In this document: positions 1-7,360 of the stretch, in pieces
How the letters are laid out: each line of letters opens with the position of its first letter
Position numbering within the stretch: position 1 is the first letter of the stretch
From: Palsa-506 sp963836355
GTDB lineage: Bacteria; Actinomycetota; Actinomycetes; Streptosporangiales; Streptosporangiaceae
DNA length: 64,000 bases
Assembly: GCA_963836355.1 (NCBI GenBank)
Contig: CAWIJO010000009.1
Span: 1-64,000 of the forward strand
Direction: 5' to 3'
Translations under genes and position numbers: made by a program
The notes under the pieces: generated by a model
What the model was told of the DNA's origin: nothing
The model's input: only the letters and a program-made list of their open reading frames with translations
The model's database searches: none

Positions 1-466
1 GTAACGAGCAGGCATCAGGTTGATGCTCGCGCCCAGCACCCGGAGCTACACCGACGCTCTCGCGCGTTTCACACCGTGAGAGCTTCGACTGGACGCAGCT
101 CGAAGTTGATCTCGTAGGCCATTAGGCGGAGTCCAGGCACGGCGCTCACCGCGTATCTGGCTTCGCGGGTCAGAACCGAAACTCACCGCAACTGCTGCCG
201 GGACTAGCGGCCGGCGCTAACGCGCTGTAGCCGCATACAGCGCGTGTCGGGTTAGGCAAGACCTGGCCACCAGCGGCCAGGACGTTCGCCCGCATCATCG
301 ACGGACATCCGGACCCGGCGGCGACCTCCAGGCCGGTTGCACCGCTACGAGTCGGCAGCGGGCATCACGCTGAGTGACGAGAAAGACCTGGGAGAACGCT
401 CACCGAGCCGCCGTTCGGTGCGAAGCCCGAGGCACGGCGTTCTGGCTGCGGTGGCGTCCAGATAAG
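1..466. other. Stretch without a recognisable gene
   Basis: No reading frame here has a ribosome site plus recognisable protein content on either strand. The short frames that exist are not continuous with the transposase remnant further right. It may be decayed mobile-element DNA, but nothing identifies it. Confidence 0.5.
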
Positions 467-731
467 TTATTCTGCGCTTTCATTTCGGCTGACCGGAGCA
501 CCTGTTATCTTGCCGCCACGGCGGCTCATATCGCACGCGTGGGATGTGGCTGCGCAGCACCGCATTCTCGTGGCGCAGAACCAGCAACTCAGCGTCTTTG
601 GATAGATCACGAGGAACAGCGAGATCAGCTGGTCGAGCACGGAACGGACGATCACGTAAACGGTGGCGAAGAGCACTCGCGATGGTCCCAGGCCGAACGT
701 CAGAGCCACAGCCGAACCCCCAGGTCACCAA
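467..731 (-). pseudogene. Remnant of an integrase-core (rve) transposase N-terminus
   Basis: Two overlapping minus-strand frames each hold part of what looks like one protein. One carries a hydrophobic stretch beginning SRVLFATVYVIV, the other carries SKDAELLVLRHENAVLR. The second segment is typical of the N-terminal helical region of integrase-core transposases that are common in actinobacteria (from memory of the family). The frame change between them and the absence of any downstream DDE region show that only a frameshifted N-terminal scrap remains. It marks this end of the window as an area of past transposition. An unrelated helical protein is possible. Confidence 0.45.
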
Positions 732-846
732 CCGAATATTCGAGCGGGACAGGGTTATGGCACAGCACAGGTATCGACGTCTAGCGTCCAGTAGGCCTGT
801 CCTCCGACATCCCGATGTCCTGTAGGCGGGTGAGAAGACGCTCGAT

Positions 847-2133
847 CTACCGCATAAGCATGTGCAGCACCGGCGCTAGCCAGTCGGCCTCCCGGTCGAG
901 GAGCACAGCGGTAGTCGCGACATTCATCCGCACGATCTCGGTGGCAAGCTTCAGGTTGAGCCTGTCCACAGTGTCGTTTGCCGTGTGGATCGCCGTGTTG
1001 GCGCTGTCAGTGCCTTCGATAGTGAGGACGGCCGGTATCCCGGCGTTGATGAAGGGCACGTGATCGCTGGCGAAGGGATTGAGCGACGTGGTCACCGCGA
1101 GCGAGGTGTATGTGCTCGCCGCCGCAGAGAGCTCGGCGATCTGCCCACTCGAGATGGATGCACCCTCAAGCAGGACGGTGAGGGCTTCAGTGTTCAGGAC
1201 CGCTATCATGTCCATGTTGATCACGGCACGGATGCGATCGCGTTCTGCGGTCGACAGGCCGTCAACGTAGTGCTGGCTGCCGAGCAGACCCTCCTCCTCA
1301 CCGCCGAACAAGGTGAGACGCAGGTCGTGGCGCGTGGCATGTCCTGTCAGGACTCGTGCCAGCTCTAGGAGTCCAGCGGCGCCGCTGGCATTGTCGTCGG
1401 CGCCAGGGGCAGGTGCGGAAGGGCCGCCCTGCACATTGATTGAGTCGAGGTGGGCAGTGACCAGGACAAGCCCGCGCTCGGCCGGGGATGCTTCCCCCTC
1501 CTGGTCGGCGACGACGTTGGCGCTCCCGCCACCAGGCATGCTGAACGCGCCAAGCTCGGTATTATATCCGAGCCCGTCCAGCTGGTCCCGGGCCCACCCA
1601 GCGGCCTCAGCGAACTGGCTGCTCAGGGAGTGACGCGTTGAATACCCCGCTAGGTGTTGGATCACGGCCTGGATGGCAGGACTGGACACGGCCGTGACCA
1701 GGGATTGGACCCACGGCATGGCCGTGCGTGCGGCCCGCCCTCGGGCGACCACATCTACTACCGTCTCGTTGCGAGGGAGCGGACGGAGTTGCCACGAATG
1801 TCCGACGCCCACGCCGATCCGCGTGCGCTGCTTCGAGGTGAGCACAACGACGAGATGGCGGCCACGGTCTAGAGCTACCGAAATATCATTGTGCTCGTCC
1901 TGAAAGGAACTACCAACCTGAGTAACGAGGTAGAGACGGCCTGACGTCTCCTTGACGCCTCGCGTGGGGACAGTCCTGCCAGAAGATCGCACCGCATCGG
2001 CGACCGCGGTCCAGCCCTCATCGGCCGACCACACAACGAGCCGATCACCGATGCGGGTCCAGTTGCCATCGCGGCCGAGTGCCAACTCGACATCATGGAA
2101 GTGGGCCCCGATGTTGAGGACAGAGTACTTCAC
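847..2133 (-). CDS. M28-family zinc metallopeptidase with unusual C-terminal tail
   Basis: Predicted zinc aminopeptidase of the M28 (aminopeptidase S / Y) type. The GTG start at 2133 is chosen because GAGGAGAG lies 8 bases upstream and it clears the preceding gene by 25 bases; longer starts overlap that gene. Of 428 residues, about the first 130 match no family I recognise. The catalytic domain then shows VTAHLDS, PGADDNASG, GGEEEGLLGS, NMDMI and IHTANDT, the usual H-D-E-D-H metal and catalytic residues in order. There is no N-terminal signal peptide, although most family members are exported. The protein ends ADWLAPVLHMLMR, almost the same as the end of the M43 protease encoded 3 kb upstream. 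It is probably the last gene of the protease island. Family assignment is secure; substrate unknown. Confidence 0.93.
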   Translation of the reverse strand: MKYSVLNIGAHFHDVELALGRDGNWTRIGDRLVVWSADEGWTAVADAVRSSGRTVPTRGVKETSGRLYLVTQVGSSFQDEHNDISVALDRGRHLVVVLTSKQRTRIGVGVGHSWQLRPLPRNETVVDVVARGRAARTAMPWVQSLVTAVSSPAIQAVIQHLAGYSTRHSLSSQFAEAAGWARDQLDGLGYNTELGAFSMPGGGSANVVADQEGEASPAERGLVLVTAHLDSINVQGGPSAPAPGADDNASGAAGLLELARVLTGHATRHDLRLTLFGGEEEGLLGSQHYVDGLSTAERDRIRAVINMDMIAVLNTEALTVLLEGASISSGQIAELSAAASTYTSLAVTTSLNPFASDHVPFINAGIPAVLTIEGTDSANTAIHTANDTVDRLNLKLATEIVRMNVATTAVLLDREADWLAPVLHMLMR

Positions 2134-2158
2134 TAACCCGCTCTCCTCGCTCGGTCCG

Positions 2159-2479
2159 TCACGCCCCGCCAAGCTCCCGCAACCGCAGCCGGTCACCCTC
2201 GACTGTGACCAGTTCGACCGTCCGGTCGCGGTTTGGGAACAGGAGCCGCAACTGGCCCGGACGCTCGAGGATCCATCGCCCCTCGACCGGCCGCGTCTTG
2301 TCGCCCGGGCCGATCTGCCAGTCGACGACGGTCCCGTCCGGTCGAAACTCCAGCCCTTGCCGTCCCCTTGCGCGAGGGAACGGAAAGTCCTGTGGACGAT
2401 ACGCCGTCGACGACTCGTTATCCTCCTCGAACGAGTGGCCCCAGTGGCGGAACAGAGCCTCAGGAGGTAGTTCAGTCAT
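2159..2479 (-). CDS. Small conserved-looking protein of unknown function (106 aa)
   Basis: Unrecognised. The ATG at 2479 has GGGGG 7 bases upstream; a TTG two codons earlier is an alternative. The protein is soluble, rich in charged and aromatic residues (start MTELPPEALFRHWGHSFEED), with WQIGPGDKTRPVEGRWILE and a beta-rich second half ending RLRLRELGGA. That layout suggests a small beta-barrel, lipocalin-like or lysozyme-inhibitor-like fold, but this is only an impression. It lies 25 bases upstream of the M28 peptidase gene on the same strand, so the two are likely co-transcribed; it could be a partner or inhibitor of the peptidase. Confidence 0.7.
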   Translation of the reverse strand: MTELPPEALFRHWGHSFEEDNESSTAYRPQDFPFPRARGRQGLEFRPDGTVVDWQIGPGDKTRPVEGRWILERPGQLRLLFPNRDRTVELVTVEGDRLRLRELGGA

Positions 2480-2485
2480 TGACAA

Positions 2486-3052
2486 GCCCCCGGATCGGTG
2501 AGCTCGGATCGTAGCGGGTGAGTGATCATCTCCACGCTAGCCCCTCTCGTCTTTTGTAGTACGTGGCAGGAACGATCTCGACGACGAACACGTCCGACCT
2601 GTTGGGACACGGGGCGTTGATATCCGCTGGGCTGGTACAGATTCACCTATGCGTTCATAGTCGATCAAGAAAGACCCGCAGGGCGACCCGTTCTGCCGCT
2701 CATGTGTGAACGGGCCTGCGCGCGACGAGTGTTGGCCCAGCAGATCCCCGGCCGTCAAGTGAAGGCGTGGGTGCCGCATCCTGCCGCTTAACACCTGCTG
2801 GCCTCGATCGATCTGGCTGTGCATTATTGTGCCTTCCCGTACTTCAACGATCCAGCGCACAGGTCGCTTTCACATTTTGAAGGCCGCTTTCGCGCTACGT
2901 CGCTCCTCGGGCATTCGCACAGGGCAAACCCTCCGCCAACTTGCTTTGACAGCTCAAGCGCGGGTCGGCGCCAAGCATCCCCTAGCTGTCACGCGCGGGT
3001 ACGCCAAACCCCGAAATGAAGGTCTCGCAGCCCCCTAAGACAACCGCTCGAT
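2486..3052. other. 567-bp intergenic stretch
   Basis: No convincing gene. A 107-codon minus-strand frame (2537-2860) has no good ribosome site and matches nothing I know. This gap separates the upstream M43-repeat-89 aa group from the 106-aa and M28 pair, so the downstream pair may have its own promoter here; none was clear enough to call. Confidence 0.5.
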
Positions 3053-3322
3053 CTACCAGTCAACTACCATGTACCGAACCACCCCATGCTCGGCCGGTGT
3101 GATGTCAGTAACGGTTCTGATCGAAAGGAGGTAGCCGTTGATCGCAGCCGACAAAGCCAGCGAATACAAGGCGTTATAGTTCGGGTGGCTCTGGTCGAGC
3201 CTAAAATAGCCGTCCATTGGCTGCTCGGAGGTAGGAATCTGGAGCCGGATGAAAGTCACGCCACCCGAACTGAGCCGTGACACGAATAGTCGTGTCACCC
3301 TGCCCGTTACACGAACTGTCAT
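3053..3322 (-). CDS. Small protein of unknown function (89 aa)
   Basis: Unrecognised but well supported as a gene. The ATG at 3322 follows an excellent AGGAGGAG site 7 bases upstream, and it starts 27 bases after the repeat-protein gene, so the two are co-transcribed. The protein opens MTVRVTGRVTRLFVSR, then has alternating beta-like segments (GGVTFIRLQIP, GYLLSIRTVTDIT) and ends VVRYMVVDW. It has no signal peptide or membrane segment. The regular hydrophobic alternation suggests a compact beta-sandwich or OB-like fold. Its constant company here is metalloproteases and an acidic repeat protein, which suggests a structural or chaperone role, but that is inference. Confidence 0.75.
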   Translation of the reverse strand: MTVRVTGRVTRLFVSRLSSGGVTFIRLQIPTSEQPMDGYFRLDQSHPNYNALYSLALSAAINGYLLSIRTVTDITPAEHGVVRYMVVDW

Positions 3323-3349
3323 GGTGAATCTCCTCCTCTTAAACTGACA

Positions 3350-3881
3350 TCACGCGAACCCAACTCGCGCAATCTCGGCGTCGGGCTCGGCCTCAGCCAC
3401 CGCCCCGGCCGGCTCGGCGTCGGGCTCGGCCTCAGCCTGCGGCTCGTCGCGTAGGTCGGCGTCGGGCTCGGCCTCAGCCACCGCCCCGGCCGGCTCGGCG
3501 TCGGGCTCGGCCTCAGCCTGCGGCTCGTCGCGTAGGTCGGCGTCGGGCTCGGCCTCAGCCGCCGCCCCGGCCGGCTCGGCGTCGGGCTCGGCCTCAGCCT
3601 GCGGCTCGTCGCGTAGGTCGGCGTCGGGCTCGGCCTCAGCCGCCGCCCCGGCCGGCTCGGCGTCGGGCTCGGCCTCAGCCTGCGGCTCGTCGCGTAGGTC
3701 GGCGTCGGGCTCGGCCTCAGCCGCCGCCCCGGCCGGGCTCGGCGTCGGGCTCGGCCTCAGCCTGCGGCTCGTCGCGTAGGTCGGCGTCGGGCTCGGCCTC
3801 AGCCGCCGCCCCGGCCGGCTCGGCGTCGGGCTCGGCCTCAGCCTGCGGCTCACCAGGAGACTCTTCTTCATCCGCCAGCAC
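3350..3881 (-). pseudogene. Acidic 27-residue-repeat protein, frame broken by one inserted base
   Basis: Starting at the GTG at 3881 (AAGGAG 7 bases upstream) the frame reads LADEEESPGEPQAEAEPDAE and runs into repeats of the form EPQAEAEPDAEPAGAAAEAE plus PDADLRD, 27 residues per 81-bp unit. One unit (near 3732-3738) has GGCCGGGCTC where the others have GGCCGGCTC, so the spacing between unit landmarks is 82 instead of 81 and the frame is lost. Removing that G gives exactly 177 codons ending at the TGA at 3350. The uninterrupted alternative frame (ATG 3871) would begin with an out-of-frame Arg/Pro/Ser version of the repeat and has no ribosome site. The protein would be extremely acidic, Pro/Ala-rich and disordered, with no signal peptide. 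Function unknown; a spacer, surface-exposed linker or calcium-binding chain are possibilities. Confidence 0.7.
3364..3855. repeat. Tandem 81-bp repeats (about six units, one of 82 bp)
   Basis: The landmark CGTAGGTCGG occurs at 3450, 3531, 3612, 3693 and 3775, that is at 81, 81, 81 and 82 bases. Units are almost identical apart from an Ala/Val codon change in the ones nearest 3364. The 82-bp unit carries the frame-breaking extra G. Such an array is prone to unit-number change by slippage or recombination. Confidence 0.95.
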
Positions 3882-3932
3882 AGTGCCGCTCCTTTTCAGG
3901 TTGTCCTTCCACTGAAGAAGGCGTCGTCCGAC

Positions 3933-4901
3933 CTATCTCATGACCATATGCAGCACGGGAACCAGCCAGTCGGCCGCTGGGAACGTGTTGCGCGGTCCTT
4001 CTAGGCACGCCTTCATTCGAGCGACCTGCCCATGGGTGAACATCACCATGCACGGGTCGTCCACGTAGTCCATATAGTTCACGAACAGATCACCGTTCGG
4101 GCCGTTGTTGCAGGTGATGTGTGGGAATGCCGGGCAGCCGAAATTCGGGCCCAGCTGGTTGGGGGTGTCATCGACCTCGTCGGAGTCGGTACAGCTGGGC
4201 GTCGAATCGTTGCCGAAAATGTGCCACAGGTTCAGCCAGTGCCCAATCTCATGGGTCGCGGTGCGGCCCAGATGGAAGGGCGGGGCTGCCGTACCTGTCG
4301 TGCCGAACCCGGTATGGGTGACGACGACGCCGTCTGTGGCAGCGGGCCCACCTGGGAACTGCGCGTACCCGAGCAGTCCGCCTCCCAACGGGCACACCCA
4401 CAGGTTGAGATACCGGTCGGAAGGCCAGGCGCCGGTGCCTCCAGTCGCGGCAGACTTGACCCTGTCATCGTCGGAGAAAGATGTGACCGTAGTCTGCCGC
4501 CTGGTTATACCACTTGTCGGACCGCCCGATGGGTCGCGGTCGGCGAGAACGAACTGGACCTCAGCATCGGCGACGAGGCCCGCGAAAGGCGCCGGCACGG
4601 ACGACACGTCCAGATTGGTACGCCGGTAGTCCCGGTTGAGCACATCGATCTGGCTGGAGATTTGTGTCTCGGAGATGTTCTGGTCCGCGGTGTTCCACAC
4701 GACGTGGACCACGACGGGAATCCGGACGAGTCCGATCCGCTCCACCACGTCCAAGGCCGCGCGCGCCTCGGCATCAATCGCCAAGCGCGCCTGGCGGTAG
4801 GAGGGGTCCAGCTCGAGCAAACGGTTGTGGACCGTCATCGTCCCGCACGTCCGTCGGACCGGCGGCTCGGGAGAGCTCACACCCGCGCCGTGCTGCGCCA
4901 T
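3933..4901 (-). CDS. M43 (pappalysin/ulilysin-type) zinc metalloprotease
   Basis: Metzincin endopeptidase. The zinc site HEIGHWLNLWH (HExxHxxGxxH-type spacing, with Leu before the last His) is followed at the right distance by the Met-turn NYMDY, and Cys residues in SCTDSDEVDDTPNQ and FGCPAF match M43 family patterns. Length 322 aa is normal. The ATG at 4901 has AGGAGG 5 bases upstream. Unlike most relatives it has no signal peptide: the N-terminus (MAQHGAGVSSPEPPVRRTCG) is hydrophilic. It ends AADWLVPVLHMVMR, nearly identical to the end of the M28 peptidase downstream. It heads the run M43 - repeat protein - 89 aa protein, with 51- and 27-base gaps. A copy of its promoter and first 51 codons lies beyond the IS4-family element at 6628-6921. 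Confidence 0.93.
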   Translation of the reverse strand: MAQHGAGVSSPEPPVRRTCGTMTVHNRLLELDPSYRQARLAIDAEARAALDVVERIGLVRIPVVVHVVWNTADQNISETQISSQIDVLNRDYRRTNLDVSSVPAPFAGLVADAEVQFVLADRDPSGGPTSGITRRQTTVTSFSDDDRVKSAATGGTGAWPSDRYLNLWVCPLGGGLLGYAQFPGGPAATDGVVVTHTGFGTTGTAAPPFHLGRTATHEIGHWLNLWHIFGNDSTPSCTDSDEVDDTPNQLGPNFGCPAFPHITCNNGPNGDLFVNYMDYVDDPCMVMFTHGQVARMKACLEGPRNTFPAADWLVPVLHMVMR

Positions 4902-5037
4902 GGCGTCCTCCTAGGACATTCCAGGTGGACCATACTTTGTCCGCCGCTAGCAAACAATCCGCGCCTCAGACGAGGAACTAACTAATTTCGCCCGTCTCCG
5001 TCTGGCTACCGGCACTGATCGCCCGCCAGCTGTTGAC
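4748..5037. repeat. 290-bp direct repeat, copy A (left of the IS4-family element)
   Basis: Carries the first 51 codons, ribosome site and promoter of the M43 gene plus 136 bases upstream of its start. It is identical to 6628-6921 except for four single-base or two-base indels clustered near 4957-4968. Its right edge (5037) abuts the first base of the IS terminal repeat. Confidence 0.95.
4929..4957 (-). promoter_or_regulatory. Candidate sigma-70-type promoter of the M43 gene
   Basis: On the minus strand TTGTTT (4957-4952) and TATGGT (4934-4929) are separated by 17 bases, with the M43 ribosome site about 15 bases further on. The same promoter is present in the duplicated copy at 6809-6837, where two inserted bases change the -35 to CTGTTT. 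Confidence 0.45.
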
Positions 5038-6627
5038 CAATGCCACTCAGCCTAAGTTGATCATGCCGCGAGTACGGGTAGGCGGAGGTTAGCCAGCTTG
5101 ATTGTGGCCGGGCCGGGGTGGCGGGTGCCGTGGTCGCCGGGTCGTTTGACGCGGTAGGAGTTGTGGCGGGCTCGCTTGACGACCCTCGGGTAGGTCCGGT
5201 GCCGCCGCTTCGGGTTGAGGTGCTTTTTCCTGGTGATGCCGGCCATGACCGTGGCCAGGATGCGTTCTTGGTGCTCAGGGGGGAAAGGCCGCCGGATCGG
5301 CGGCGCGGCGGCGGGCGATGCGGACGGTGCGCTTGAACTTGACCCGGTCCGGGTCAATGCCGGCCTCGGTGGCGGCCCGGCAGATCAGGGCCGACAGGGC
5401 GTAATGGGTCAGCAGGTAGCCGTAGAATCTCCTGCCGGACCATGTCCGGGCTCTTGGACCGCAGCACTCGTCCCGGTCCGCGCAGGTGCGTCTTGAGCTG
5501 GCCGTTCCCGGTTTCATGTTCCCACCTTTGGTGATATGCCTCCGCCAGCAGCGGCGCCGGGGCCGCCGTCATCTCGGTGATCGTGGTGACCAGCGCGATC
5601 ACCTCGCCCTTGCCGTCGCCGTCACGGTCCGGGACCTCGTACTCGATCACCCGCACGTAGCGGGCCTGGTCCTCATCCAGGTCCGCCCCGGCGCGGGCCG
5701 CCTCGGTGAGCGCCTGCCGGGCCTTGCCGCGGATCTTCGGGTTCACCAGCACCGAGGAGTACGACCCGTCCGGCAGGATCTGCAGGACCGGCAGGGTGAG
5801 ATCGGCCTTGACCCGCCACAGCAGCTGCGCGCCGGAACCGGCGGCGGTGCACCAGTCCGCCCAGTTGAAGAAGTTCCGGTCCGCGATCAGGAGCCAGTCC
5901 TCGTCCAGCCTGCGGTAGAGCTTGCGGGCCAGCGACTGCTCCCCGGCGCCCTTGCCCGCCACGCCGCCCATCGCCGCATCCGCGACCGCGTGCGAGGCGC
6001 ACTCGCTGACGGTGACCACCCGCACCTTCGGGAACGCCTGGCCGGCCCGGGTCATCAGCGCCGGCGCCGGCGAACCCGAACGCGGCAGCGTTCTCCTTGG
6101 TATCGGGGGCGTCCCACTCGAACCCGTCGATGGCCATCAGCCGCCACGGCCCGAGGAACGCCCCGCCCGTCAGCTCCTCCGCCACCGGGACCGCCACCTG
6201 GGAGAACAGTTCCTTCATAGGCTCGTATCCCAGCCGCTGGCGGGCCTGGGTGATCCCGCCCGAGCCCGGCACGCTCCACGAATCGTCCCAGCACCCCCAC
6301 GCCGTCAGCGTCTCGGTCAGCCGGGCCGCGACTTCCTCATAGTCATCGTCAGCGAACAAGGCCAGCGCCATGGCGAAATAGACCATGACGTGCGGCGGGA
6401 GCTTGCCATCCGACCGCCTCGCCTGCCTGCCCGCCGCCGCGACCGCGTCATCCACCGCATCCCGCGGCACGAACGCGGCCAGCACACCGAGAGAAACCCA
6501 GTCCGTCAGCCGCCCGCCCGCCACCACGCCATTGTCTGCCATAAGCCGCGATCATGCCGGCTACCTGCCAGAACACCACGCAGCGACACACCCCGAAACC
6601 ATGATCAACTTAGGGTGAGTGGCATTG
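5038..6627 (-). mobile_element. IS4-family insertion sequence, 1590 bp, decayed
   Basis: Terminal inverted repeats of 28 bp with one mismatch: 5038-5065 begins CAATGCCACTCAGCCTAAG and the complement of 6600-6627 begins CAATGCCACTCACCCTAAG. One transposase gene on the minus strand fills the element but is frameshifted. The direct repeats that flank it are 290 bp, far longer than the 8-12 bp normally made by this family. Confidence 0.93.
5061..6542 (-). pseudogene. IS4-family transposase, at least three frameshifts
   Basis: The reading frame starts at 6542 (MADNGVVAGGRLTDWVSLGV) with the IS4-type N-terminal domain and catalytic segment MAIDGFEWDAPD. It changes frame near 6040-6055, continues with LLIADRNFFNWADW and the YREK motif in AYHQRWEHETGNGQLK (Y-2-R-3-E-6-K), changes frame again near 5420-5450 to reach FYGYLLTHYALSALI, and once more near 5290 before ending at 5061. 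The DDE residues are all still legible, so decay is recent or the indels are sequence errors. As written no full transposase can be made. Confidence 0.9.
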
Positions 6628-6921
6628 CGTCCAAGGCCGCGCGCGCCTCGGCATCAATCGCCAAGCGCGCCTGGCGGTAGGAGGGGTCCAGCTCGAGCAA
6701 ACGGTTGTGGACCGTCATCGTCCCGCACGTCCGTCGGACCGGCGGCTCGGGAGAGCTCACACCCGCGCCGTGCTGCGCCATGGCGTCCTCCTAGGACATT
6801 CCAGGTGGACCATACTTTGTCCGCCGCTAGCAAACAGAATCCCGCGCCCTCAGACGAGGAACTAACTAATTTCGCCCGTCTCCGTCTGGCTACCGGCACT
6901 GATCGCCCGCCAGCTGTTGAC
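6628..6921. repeat. 290-bp direct repeat, copy B (truncated second M43 5' end)
   Basis: Starts at the base following the right end of the IS and repeats 4748-5037. It contains the M43 ribosome site and ATG (6781) and 51 codons, after which the frame enters the IS end and stops within a few codons (A-M-P-L-T-L-S-stop). It therefore encodes only an approximately 57-residue fragment. The promoter copy has CTGTTT as -35. Confidence 0.93.
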
Positions 6922-7126
6922 GCCGCGTGACCGGAGTTCTGCAACCATGCTTTCCTTCTTCACGAGCCGGACCCGCCCATCACCAGCACTGTCGTTCTGC
7001 CCAAACGAAAACCCTCACCGTGACAGCCATTCCCATATCCCGAACGGTTCGTTCGCATTGGATGTCTGGTCTGCTTAGACCATGGTCGGCCTGAGCCGCG
7101 ACGCCAACGTGACGCCAACGTGACCG

Positions 7127-7360
7127 CTACGAGCCGGACAGGAGGTCGGGACCGTCCTCAACGGAGGGTGAGCTGGCCAGCAACTCTGACAGCCATGCCT
7201 GGACCGTCGCGGTGATCGCTTCGATCTCGGTGACGGCCAGGCTTCGCTCGAATCCCTGGGAGACATCAGTGGTGAGCTGAATCTGTGCCCGGAGCGGCGA
7301 CGAGGACCCAGGCTCGATCCAAGCTCGGATGATGAGAATGCCGGTGCGTGACGTGGTCAC
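7127..7360 (-). CDS. 77-aa protein translationally coupled to the BTAD regulator
   Basis: Unrecognised. The GTG at 7360 overlaps the TGA of the BTAD gene as GTGA; there is no independent ribosome site, so translation is likely coupled. The product (VTTSRTGILIIRAWIEPGSS, then RAQIQLTTDVSQGFERS and EIEAITATVQAWLSELL) has a beta-rich first half and an amphipathic helix at the end, no membrane segment and no signal peptide. Fixed stoichiometry with the regulator suggests it modifies or senses for it. Small coupled proteins of this look beside BTAD genes may be a family, but I cannot name one. Confidence 0.75.
   Translation of the reverse strand: MTTSRTGILIIRAWIEPGSSSPLRAQIQLTTDVSQGFERSLAVTEIEAITATVQAWLSELLASSPSVEDGPDLLSGS

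Noticed and set aside
374..825. Overlapping plus-strand frames of 93-136 codons
   Set aside because: No ribosome site or recognisable content; the opposite strand carries the transposase remnant that explains the open frames.
3364..3855. Regularly spaced repeats that might suggest a CRISPR array
   Set aside because: The 81-bp units are contiguous and near-identical with no variable spacers, and they encode a protein repeat; no cas genes are nearby.
5061..6542. Programmed frameshifting as the explanation for the split IS4-type transposase
   Set aside because: Three separate shifts at sites without slippery sequence are needed, and the family is normally made from one frame.
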